A DNA stretch of 53,296 bases from contig CAZQLE010000005.1 of NCBI GenBank assembly GCA_964593905.1, forward strand, positions 1-53,296. Reading direction: 5' to 3'. The stretch is from CAZQLE01 sp964593905. GTDB lineage: Bacteria > Chloroflexota > Anaerolineae > Anaerolineales > Anaerolineaceae. Below, piece after piece: positions 24,467 through 32,036 of this stretch (the first letter of the stretch is position 1; each line of letters begins with the position of its first letter). Under the pieces are notes generated by a model. The model worked only from the letters and a program-made list of their open reading frames with translations, had not been told where the DNA came from and did no database searches. The translations under genes were made by a program, and so were the position numbers.

Positions 24467-26302
24467 ATGACCTTAAACAAGCTGCTGCGTGTGGATTTTG
24501 AACCGATCGGCAGACGGGTGGAAGTCGAGCCGGGATCGACTTTGCTTGGTGCTGCACAGTGTGCCGGGATTGATCTGGTTGCGGTTTGCGGGGGTATGGG
24601 CACTTGCGAACGCTGCAAGGTTCAGGTTGGCCGCGGAGAGCTTTCTTTGCTGACCGAGGTGGAAAAATCGGTCTTTTCGGAATTTGAAGTGCAAAGCGGA
24701 ATGCGCCTGGCCTGTCAGGCAAGGGTGCAAACCGATTGCCTGGTGAATGTCCCCCCGGAATCACTGACCACCCCTCAGCGCCTTCAGTTGGAAAGCCAGG
24801 GAAAGGTGGCCGTTGCCGATCATCTGAATCGTGTGATCCAGATCGCTCTGGAGGAACCTGATCTGGAGGATTTGCGTTCAGACAGTGTTCGTATAACCCA
24901 TGATCTTGAAGCCAGGGGGATCAAGCATGCTCGGTTTCGGTATGGGGTTCTCAAAACACTGTCAGAAGATATCCGGGCGCTTGAGTGGAGATTTCAGGTG
25001 GTCTTGCAGCGCTCTGAGATCATTGCCGTTTTACCTCAAAACCGGCGGCCCCTGGGCCTGGCGGTTGACATTGGCACGACCAAAGTGGCTGCCTACCTGC
25101 TGGATTTGAAAAGCGGCGCCACCCTGGCGCAGCAAAGCGCAATGAACCCCCAGATTCATTACGGCGAGGATGTGGTCAGCCGTATTTTTTTCTGCATGGA
25201 AAACACGGCAGGCCGCGAAATTTTGCAGCAGCGGATGGTGGAAACCCTTAATGCCTTGATTGTTGAGCTGTGTGAACAGGCTGCGACAGTTCCTGAAGCG
25301 ATTGTGGATGCGGTGGTGGTGGGAAATACGGCCATGCACCATCTCTTTGCCGGGCTGCCCATTCAACAGTTGGGTCTGATGCCGTTTATTCCGGCCGTCA
25401 GTGAACCGCTGGAGATCTCGGCTGAAACTCTGGGCCTGAAGGTTGGCCCTGGCGCAAACGTATATTTGCCAGCGAATATTGCCGGTTATGTGGGCGCCGA
25501 TCATGTTTCGATGATGCTGGCAACCGAAGCGTATCAGGCCCAGAATACGGTTATTGCGGTGGATGTGGGCACCAACACCGAAATCTCGCTGGTCTCGAAC
25601 GGAAAGATTTTGTGTTGTTCGTGCGCGTCGGGCCCGGCTTTTGAGGGTGCACACATCCACGAAGGGATGCGCGCTGCATCTGGAGCGATTGAACGGGTGC
25701 AAATTGAGGGTGATGCGATCCATCTTTATACGGTAGGGGGGCAGCCCCCGGTTGGGATTTGTGGCTCGGGAATTCTGGATGCGATCGCGGAGATGGTTCG
25801 GGTGGGGATTATTGATCGGCAGGGGAAATTATCGCTCGCCTCTGCGCGCATTGTAGGAGATGGGCGGGGGAAAAAATTCGTTCTGGCTTCAAAAGAGCAG
25901 ACCGGCACGGGCCGCGAATTGACCATTTCGCGGCAGGATATTCAAGAGATTCTGCTTGCCAAAGCCGCAATTCGCACTGGAATTGAGATTTTGCTGATCG
26001 AAGCCGGAATTCAGGCCTCACAAATTGACCGGTTTATTGTTGCCGGCGCCTTTGGCACCTATATGGATCTGCGCAGCGCCGTCCGAATTGGCATGTTCCC
26101 CGGCCTGCCAATGGAGCGCTATTCGCAGGTGGGAAATGCTGCCGGCTCGGGGGCCCGCCAGATGTTGATTTCGGGCAAGCTGCGCCGGAGGTCTGAAAAA
26201 TTTGCCGGTGAAATGACCTATGTCGAGCTGACCAGTCACCCTCAATTTAAGGCTGTCTTTTTGGGCGCCATGAACTTCTCTGGAGTGCCTGCTTCTGAGT
26301 AG
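24467..26302 (+). CDS. RamA/RACE-type corrinoid activation protein
   Basis: ATP-dependent reductive activator that returns inactive Co(II) corrinoid protein to Co(I). The 611-residue protein has an N-terminal [2Fe-2S] ferredoxin domain with C41-x5-C47-x2-C50 and C83, a linker, then a large ASKHA-type ATPase region starting at LGLAVDIGTTKVAAY (201-206) and containing VDVGTNTEISL, CSCASGPAFEGA and RFIVAGAFGTYMD. This layout is the bacterial RACE form; archaeal RamA has a C-terminal ferredoxin-like end instead. The gene comes 18 bp after the MetH-activation-like gene and ends the long plus-strand operon. It probably serves all three corrinoid proteins, since no other activator is seen. Confidence 0.92.
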   Translation: MTLNKLLRVDFEPIGRRVEVEPGSTLLGAAQCAGIDLVAVCGGMGTCERCKVQVGRGELSLLTEVEKSVFSEFEVQSGMRLACQARVQTDCLVNVPPESLTTPQRLQLESQGKVAVADHLNRVIQIALEEPDLEDLRSDSVRITHDLEARGIKHARFRYGVLKTLSEDIRALEWRFQVVLQRSEIIAVLPQNRRPLGLAVDIGTTKVAAYLLDLKSGATLAQQSAMNPQIHYGEDVVSRIFFCMENTAGREILQQRMVETLNALIVELCEQAATVPEAIVDAVVVGNTAMHHLFAGLPIQQLGLMPFIPAVSEPLEISAETLGLKVGPGANVYLPANIAGYVGADHVSMMLATEAYQAQNTVIAVDVGTNTEISLVSNGKILCCSCASGPAFEGAHIHEGMRAASGAIERVQIEGDAIHLYTVGGQPPVGICGSGILDAIAEMVRVGIIDRQGKLSLASARIVGDGRGKKFVLASKEQTGTGRELTISRQDIQEILLAKAAIRTGIEILLIEAGIQASQIDRFIVAGAFGTYMDLRSAVRIGMFPGLPMERYSQVGNAAGSGARQMLISGKLRRRSEKFAGEMTYVELTSHPQFKAVFLGAMNFSGVPASE

Positions 26303-26332
26303 TGTGGTTTTTACCGTTTTGACAGACACAGA

Positions 26333-27748
26333 TCACTGGTAAGGATAGGACCGCCGATGCACTGTGGCGGTCATATTGACATGGTAGCGTTTTTCGGTGC
26401 GGGCGACCAGCTCTGCTGAACGGTGGTTGAGCTCTTTAATTAAGGCTGGCAGATCGACACCCAGCAGTTGGCCTTCCTGTACGCGGAGAGTGCCATTGAC
26501 GATGGAAAGATCCACCTGTCCAACATCACAAAATACCAGCCCGGCAACGGGGTCGTGAAGGCCGCCGGCAAATTCAAGCCGGTTGGTGTTAATTCCGATG
26601 ATATCGGCGGCTTTTCCAGGGGCGATTGCGCCCAGGTCTTCGCGTCTGAGCAGCCTGGCAGACCCGGTTAGCGCAAGTTCAAGCGCCTGGGTGGCCGAAA
26701 AAGCTTCGCCGCCATATTTCACCCGCTGCAAAAGCAGCGCGCTGCGCACCTCGCGCAGCATGTTGGAGGCGTTGTTGGCTGCGCTGCCATCCACACCCAG
26801 GCCGACCGGCGCACCTTTTTTAAGCAATGGAACCGCCGGGCAGATTCCTGCGGCAGTGTACATGTTGGAATTGGGGCAATGTGTCACCCCGGTGCCGGTG
26901 CGCGCCATTAAATCCATTTCGCCATCATCCAGCATAACGCCATGCGCATACCAGACATCCGGGCCGGTCCAACCCCAGTCGTCTGCCATATAGACCGATC
27001 GTTTGCCATACTGGGCCATGACATAATCCAGGTCGGCCGGGCACTCTGCCAGGTGGGTATGGCTGCCCACGCCATATTTTCGCGCCATTTCAATGCTTTC
27101 ACGCATCAGCCGCGGTGAGACCGAAAATGGTGAGCAGGGGGCATTATCCACCCGCAGCATGGCGTTGGGTTGGGGGTCATGGTAGGTTTGGATCAACCGC
27201 TCGGTGTCGGCGAGGATATCATCTTCGTCTTCCACAATATCATCGGGCGGTAGACCACCTTTGCTTTGCCCAACCGAAAAACTGCCGCGGGCCAGATGAA
27301 AGCGAATGCCCATCTCTTGGGCGGCCCGGATCTGGGTATCAAACTGCATATCGTTGACTTTTAAATAAGCATGATCCACACTGGTTGTACACCCTGAAAG
27401 CAGCAGTTCGGCATGGTTCAACCTGGAGGCGATGTAGTAATCTTCGTCATACACTTCACTCATCAAACGATACATGTGGTGCAGCCAGGGAAACAGCGTG
27501 ATATCCTGCAATACTGGAATATTTCGTAATAAACACTGGAAAAGGTGGTGATGTGTATTAATTAAGCCGGGCAGCACGACGTAGCCGCTCAAATCGAGAC
27601 GCTGGTCTGCAAGCGGCGGGGGGGTGCTGCCGACGCCCACGGCTTCGATCACCTGATCGCGGATCAAAATCCAGGCATCCTTCAGGCGGGTGCGGTCTGC
27701 ATCAAACGTTGCCAGGGTATCGATATGTTCCAAAAGTAAGGTGCTCAT
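26333..27748 (-). CDS. Amidohydrolase of the 8-oxoguanine deaminase type, copy 2
   Basis: Very close paralogue of the deaminase at 16206. The 471-residue protein keeps H66-x-H68 in LPGLINTHHHLFQ, SHTHLAE, AHGVMLDDG and LGVDGSAANNASN. Differences from copy 1 appear in likely substrate-contacting loops (for example THCPNSNMYTAAG here versus CHCPCSNQYLASG), so it may prefer another ring substrate. AGGAGC precedes the start at 27748. It follows the other amidohydrolase on the same strand by 25 bp. It converges on the activator gene with only 30 bp between the stops and no obvious terminator. Confidence 0.85.
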   Translation of the reverse strand: MSTLLLEHIDTLATFDADRTRLKDAWILIRDQVIEAVGVGSTPPPLADQRLDLSGYVVLPGLINTHHHLFQCLLRNIPVLQDITLFPWLHHMYRLMSEVYDEDYYIASRLNHAELLLSGCTTSVDHAYLKVNDMQFDTQIRAAQEMGIRFHLARGSFSVGQSKGGLPPDDIVEDEDDILADTERLIQTYHDPQPNAMLRVDNAPCSPFSVSPRLMRESIEMARKYGVGSHTHLAECPADLDYVMAQYGKRSVYMADDWGWTGPDVWYAHGVMLDDGEMDLMARTGTGVTHCPNSNMYTAAGICPAVPLLKKGAPVGLGVDGSAANNASNMLREVRSALLLQRVKYGGEAFSATQALELALTGSARLLRREDLGAIAPGKAADIIGINTNRLEFAGGLHDPVAGLVFCDVGQVDLSIVNGTLRVQEGQLLGVDLPALIKELNHRSAELVARTEKRYHVNMTATVHRRSYPYQ

Positions 27749-27773
27749 TGAATGCTCCTGTGGGTAAGGCAGA

Positions 27774-29156
27774 TTAAATTATCGGCCAATTCGACTGGAT
27801 AACCAGACCTGCCCGTTGGGCAACTTGCTTTGAGCGCAGACGCGCACTCTCCAGAATGGCTTCTTCATCCAGGGTGTGTACCTTGCGATTCTGCATTAAG
27901 ATTTTCCCATCTACCACCACGGTGTCTACGTCGCTGCCATGCACCGCATAGACAATTGTGGAGACAGGGTCGAAACACGGCGTAAGATGAGGTTTATCCA
28001 TGTCGATGATGATGAAATCGGCGCGTTTGCCAACTTCAAGCGAGCCAATCTGGTCGTCCAACCCCATTGCGCGGGCGCCGCAAATGGTTGCCATTTCCAG
28101 AATGTTTTCGGCCGGAACCACAGTGGGGTCTTTTTCGCGCAGGCAGGCGAGGTAACTTGCCATGCGCATGTCGCGGAGCATGTCATAGGTATTGTTGCTG
28201 GGGCCGCCATCACACCCCAGAGAAACATTAACCCCGGCCTGGAGCAATCCGTGAATGGGGGCGATTCCGGTGGCGGTTTTGGAGTTGGAGGCCGGATTAT
28301 GCGAGACATGGGTGCCGGTATCTGCCAGTATTTTCCAATCTGCCGGGTCAGACCAGACAAAATGGGCCAGCACGGTGCGCGGTCCCAGCAGACCGTGCGT
28401 GGCGGCAAATTCAGTGGGTGATCTAAACCCTTGCGCGACCGCATAATCGATATCTTCTTTTACCTCTGAAAGGTGAATCGTGATGCCCATCCCGCGTTCA
28501 GATGCCAGTTTGCTGATCCGATCATAGATGGCAGGAGTTACACCGCCGGGGGTGCGGGGGCCAAACCAGATCTGAACCCGCCCATCACCAGACCCGTTCC
28601 AGCGCTCATAAGCCGCCAATGTATTGGATATGCTTTCTTCGCCATCTTCCACCATTCCCACATGCATCACCCCCTCAGCTTTTGCATAAGAGGGAAGATC
28701 CATGATAATTTTGCCAATGGCGGCGCGCATCCCAGATTGAATAACCGTTTCGACCACACCATCAATGCCGTAACGTTCAGCCAGCATACTCTCGATGAAT
28801 GCCGTAGTGCCAGATTTGATCATCTCCAGCGCACATAAGGCCGCGCTGGCTCGTCCGTCTTCGGCAGAGTAATTGCCCTGCAGCACCCACACGCGTTTGG
28901 TTAACCAGTCGATCAGACTGAGGTCATCTGCGCAGCCTCGAATCATCGCCTGCGCCTGGTGCACATGGGTGTCAATTAACCCGGGCAGCAGAATATTCCC
29001 ATTACAATTGATTCTGCGTTTTTCGGGATATTTCTCCACCACTTCTGCGCTTTTTCCCAGGGCGACGATTTGATTGCCGGTAACAGCCACGGCTGCATGG
29101 GTGAAGATTTGCCGTTTGGCATTCATTGAGAGAATTGTAGCGTTTTCGAAAATCAT
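27774..29156 (-). CDS. Amidohydrolase, TrzA/AtzA/MtaD-like deaminase
   Basis: Third COG0402-type metal-dependent hydrolase, 460 residues, only distantly like the two 8-oxoguanine-deaminase-type copies. Metal ligands are recognisable: H-x-H in LPGLIDTHVHQAQ, then ITIHLSE, AHFVWSD and LGCDGGPSNNTYD. The chlorohydrolase and SAH/MTA-deaminase branches have this pattern. Likely substrates are amino-substituted N-heterocycles such as adenine- or triazine-type rings. The start at 29156 has GAGGTAAAA directly upstream. It is the first gene of a two-gene minus-strand operon and is divergent from methyltransferase 3. Confidence 0.83.
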   Translation of the reverse strand: MIFENATILSMNAKRQIFTHAAVAVTGNQIVALGKSAEVVEKYPEKRRINCNGNILLPGLIDTHVHQAQAMIRGCADDLSLIDWLTKRVWVLQGNYSAEDGRASAALCALEMIKSGTTAFIESMLAERYGIDGVVETVIQSGMRAAIGKIIMDLPSYAKAEGVMHVGMVEDGEESISNTLAAYERWNGSGDGRVQIWFGPRTPGGVTPAIYDRISKLASERGMGITIHLSEVKEDIDYAVAQGFRSPTEFAATHGLLGPRTVLAHFVWSDPADWKILADTGTHVSHNPASNSKTATGIAPIHGLLQAGVNVSLGCDGGPSNNTYDMLRDMRMASYLACLREKDPTVVPAENILEMATICGARAMGLDDQIGSLEVGKRADFIIIDMDKPHLTPCFDPVSTIVYAVHGSDVDTVVVDGKILMQNRKVHTLDEEAILESARLRSKQVAQRAGLVIQSNWPII

Positions 29157-29777
29157 TTTTACCTCGTCATGAATTCGAATCTATCGCAACCGGGCAAAAT
29201 GGATATCCGGCGTCTATGGATGTTGTCTGTTGGGGTATCAGGAATTGTGGAAGTGCTGACTTTAGCTAACAAAAATCATTATACGACCTGGCTGCCTGAC
29301 TTGGGACCCTGCAATTAAACGCCAAAACTTGCTTAAGATGATAGTCATATGACGTTTATCACCCTTATTCTGTGTTCCGAAGAGATATCCTGCGCAGCTA
29401 TTGTATGAAAAGGAAAACCATCTAGAATGATAATATCAATTAAATAAATTCATCGTTATAGCAATCCATTTTCTCTAGATACGGGCACAGGATGTTTAAT
29501 CCAGGCTTTCTGTCGGGTGTCGTTTACGTGTATAGGTTCAAAAATGGATCCCCGTTTTCCCTAAAAACATCAAATTGATCCATTCATAATATTCCCCGGT
29601 GATGTTTCGTAAACCTTTAATCCTGCAACCCGGTGGAATACATCTTGATTAATGTTAGTTCGGGGTTAGGAGAAAAGATTCTTGTCTCGAATTCATGTTC
29701 GTTAATTCCTTTAATTGGATTTAACGCTTTTCGATATATCGAATCAATTTTATTATCGCACCACCCAGGAGCAGATT
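29157..29777. other. Divergent control region rich in palindromes
   Basis: 621 bp lie between the minus-strand deaminase and methyltransferase 3, with no plausible gene. Inverted repeats seen are TGATA-TATCA enclosing GTCATATGAC (29339-29361), AATGGATC/GATCCATT (29543-29550 with 29577-29584), GTTAATTCC/GGATTTAAC (29701-29709 with 29717-29725) and the perfect 14-bp palindrome at 29730-29743. These are likely regulator sites. I could not settle a -35/-10 pair for either side. Confidence 0.45.
29730..29743 (+). promoter_or_regulatory. Perfect 14-bp palindrome upstream of methyltransferase 3
   Basis: TTCGATATATCGAA lies 34 bp before the ATG of methyltransferase 3. A second inverted repeat (29701-29725) ends 4 bp before it. 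The pair would suit a dimeric regulator such as a GntR protein, but the binder is not identified. Confidence 0.45.
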
Positions 29778-31163
29778 ATGAAAAGCAAACCCGATATCTA
29801 TGAGATTTTGGAACGAGTTCACAATGGTGAGTATTGTTCGGCGAAAGATTGGGACATTAAAAAGATCAACCGTACAATTCGCCGTATTTTGCAGGCTCAT
29901 CATCTCGAAAAAGTTTGTGACCCTGAAAACCCGGTTAACTTTGATTATGATCTGGCCGACCGTTTTTATAAGGCGGGTTTTGAAGCAGCTTTGGAGCTGG
30001 GTTACTGGTGTGAAGACACCGAGCGTATTGTGAAAGTGGATCAGGAAGAACTGGAAGCCGCGTTAAAGTATGCCCCTTCCGAATTGTTCTTTGGCGAAGG
30101 CAAAGATGGCACGCTGCTCAAGACACGCACGCCGGGTGACCCTTATCCGTGCAAGGTGGCCTGTTCACTGGGCATTACCGTCAGTGAAGAGATTGCCATG
30201 CAGGTGTTGACCGGAATTGCCAGTGAACGCGAAGTGGATATTCTGGAAGGGATTACTCTGACCACAATTCGCGGCCACCAGGTATTGACCGGCACCCCCT
30301 GGGAAACGCTGATGGGTGGTGAATATGGCCGAATGCATCGTGAGGCCCGCCGCCGCGCCGGACGGCCCGGAATGGCTGGCTGGGGTTCCATTTCGGCGAC
30401 CACCGAATTTGGTCAGTTTGGCGCCTACGGCACGCCGGGCGGTTTTAACCCGAAAACCGACCTGTCTTTGATCCTTTTCCCATCTGAAATGAAAATCGAT
30501 TACCGCACATTGAACAAGGTTGTTCACACCCTTAATATGGGCGGTTGTGTTAAGGCCGATTCGCCTAGTATGATCGGCGGAATGCCGGGTTCGGTTGAAG
30601 GGGCTGTGGTTTGTGAAATTGCGTGTTCACTGCTTTCATACGCCATTTTGCAAAACCATGCCGGCGGCGGGCAGATGTATGATGTGCGTTACTTAAGCAA
30701 TGTCAACCGCGAAGGTTTGTGGGGTTTGAGCGTGGTCAATCAGGCGCTTTCGCGAAACACGCATACTCTGCCGGTAAATATCGCTAATATCGCTTCGGGC
30801 CCCGTTACTGCAAACGTGTTGTACGAAATTGCAGCCGGTCAGGCCACCATCGCATGTTCCGGGGCATCGGCAACCATTGGGCCACGCACGGCCGGTGGAA
30901 AGCTGAATGATTATGTCACGCCCCTTGAGTGTCGTTTCACGGGTGAAGTTTCGCACGCTGCTTCTGCCATGCAGCCCAGAGTTGTCAACGAAATTGTCAA
31001 ACAGATCGTTCCCAGGTATGAGAGTGTTCTGAAAACGCCGGATATCGGCAAGCCGTACCAGCTTGCTTATGATGTGTCCACCGGTCTTCCGACGCCAGAG
31101 TGGGAAGGGATCTATCATCGTGTGCGCAGTGAAATGAAAGACCTGGGGATTGCGTTGGATTAG
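29778..31163 (+). CDS. MtmB-like corrinoid methyltransferase 3, non-pyrrolysine (Trp202)
   Basis: Predicted to methylate corrinoid protein 3. The 461-residue protein aligns closely with methyltransferase 2, with KPDIYEILERVHNGEYC at the start, RRRAGRPGMAGWGSIS in the middle and AYDVSTGLPTPEWEGIYHRV at the end. The MtmB pyrrolysine position is Trp202 (TGG, 30381-30383). AGGAG lies before the ATG at 29778; an in-frame start at 29715 has no ribosome site and its extension is unlike the homologue. Followed by the corrinoid gene, a second molybdenum hydroxylase and a second BMP-type transporter. A different substrate from methyltransferase 2 is likely, since the two enzymes differ in the centre of the barrel while sharing virtually the same corrinoid protein. 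Confidence 0.87.
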   Translation: MKSKPDIYEILERVHNGEYCSAKDWDIKKINRTIRRILQAHHLEKVCDPENPVNFDYDLADRFYKAGFEAALELGYWCEDTERIVKVDQEELEAALKYAPSELFFGEGKDGTLLKTRTPGDPYPCKVACSLGITVSEEIAMQVLTGIASEREVDILEGITLTTIRGHQVLTGTPWETLMGGEYGRMHREARRRAGRPGMAGWGSISATTEFGQFGAYGTPGGFNPKTDLSLILFPSEMKIDYRTLNKVVHTLNMGGCVKADSPSMIGGMPGSVEGAVVCEIACSLLSYAILQNHAGGGQMYDVRYLSNVNREGLWGLSVVNQALSRNTHTLPVNIANIASGPVTANVLYEIAAGQATIACSGASATIGPRTAGGKLNDYVTPLECRFTGEVSHAASAMQPRVVNEIVKQIVPRYESVLKTPDIGKPYQLAYDVSTGLPTPEWEGIYHRVRSEMKDLGIALD

Positions 31164-31264
31164 ACCCCGTGTCGGATGGGGACCTTTAAATGTTCTTTTG
31201 AAAAGGTCACCGATGGAAAAATATTTGGCTCAGTATGAATATTGCTAAAGCAAGGAAGGCTACC

Positions 31265-31969
31265 ATGTCCGAAGATATTTTGAAGGCACTGAAACAGGCC
31301 GTGATGGAAGGGGATGAAGTTGCGGCGCAGGCGGCAGCAGAAGAAGGGTTGAACAGCGGGATGGACCCGTTGGAGATCGTGCGCGGGAGCATACAGCCGG
31401 CGATGGATGAGATTGGGGACCAATATCAGGCGGGTGAAGTGTATCTGCCGGAGCTGGTGCTGGCGGGCGATGCGGCGAAGCTGGCGATGGACGTATTGAT
31501 GTCGAAGCTGGATGCCGAAGGCGCGAATCGGATGCAAAAGGGGACGGTGGTGTTGGGGGTGGTGTATGGCGACAACCACGATATCGGCAAGAACCTGGTC
31601 ATGGCAGTATTGTCGGCCAACGGGTTCAAGGTGATCGATTTAGGGGTGAACTGCCATCCGAAGACATTCATTGAGACGGCGATCAAAGAGAAGGCCGACA
31701 TCATCGCGATGTCGACGCTGATCACGACCTCGATGCCGTATCAGCGGCAGATCATTGAGACGCTGAAAGCGATGGGGAAGCGGGAAGAGTTTTATTGCAT
31801 CGTAGGGGGCGGGCCGATCACGCCAGAATGGACCGAGAAGGTTGGGGCAGACGGGTATGGTCGGGATGCGAAAGACGCGGTGGCGGTATGCTTGAAATTG
31901 ATGGAAAGTGGCGTGAAACCACCCCTGCAAACCCCCATGCTTGAAAACGCATTACTGGGACATGGATAA
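31265..31969 (+). CDS. Methyltransferase corrinoid protein 3 (MtmC/MttC-like)
   Basis: Corrinoid methyl carrier, 234 residues, with the GDNHDIGKN ligand motif. Apart from its first several residues and last few, it is identical in protein to corrinoid protein 2. The ATG at 31265 has AAGGAAGG before it; the in-frame ATG at 31235 has no such site. It sits 101 bp after methyltransferase 3, in the same order as its twin but on the opposite side of the partner gene (after rather than before). Confidence 0.93.
   Translation: MSEDILKALKQAVMEGDEVAAQAAAEEGLNSGMDPLEIVRGSIQPAMDEIGDQYQAGEVYLPELVLAGDAAKLAMDVLMSKLDAEGANRMQKGTVVLGVVYGDNHDIGKNLVMAVLSANGFKVIDLGVNCHPKTFIETAIKEKADIIAMSTLITTSMPYQRQIIETLKAMGKREEFYCIVGGGPITPEWTEKVGADGYGRDAKDAVAVCLKLMESGVKPPLQTPMLENALLGHG
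31288..31957 (+). repeat. 670-bp direct repeat, copy B
   Basis: Second copy of the segment at 21407-22076; the only difference is T at 31909 for C at 22028. Recombination between the copies would delete or duplicate about 9.9 kb, including the activator and two deaminases. Confidence 0.95.
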
Positions 31970-32036
31970 TTGAGTGCATAAAATCGCTGCTGTTGCGAAT
32001 ACAGCAGCGAGAACGAATATACCGTCGGGAGAATTT

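Noticed and set aside
26303..26332. Terminator between the RACE activator and the convergent amidohydrolase
   Set aside because: Only 30 bp separate the stops and no stem with a T run could be found.
27939..28446. Long ORFs on the plus strand and in other frames within the TrzA-like gene
   Set aside because: They are shadows of a gene with intact metal-binding motifs and lack ribosome sites.
6139..31163. Pyrrolysine (amber readthrough) in the MtmB-like genes
   Set aside because: All three reading frames are open without an internal TAG, and ordinary codons (GGT, ATT, TGG) occupy the aligned position.
21407..31957. The 670-bp repeat as an insertion sequence
   Set aside because: It starts and ends inside reading frames, carries no transposase and has no inverted ends or target duplication.
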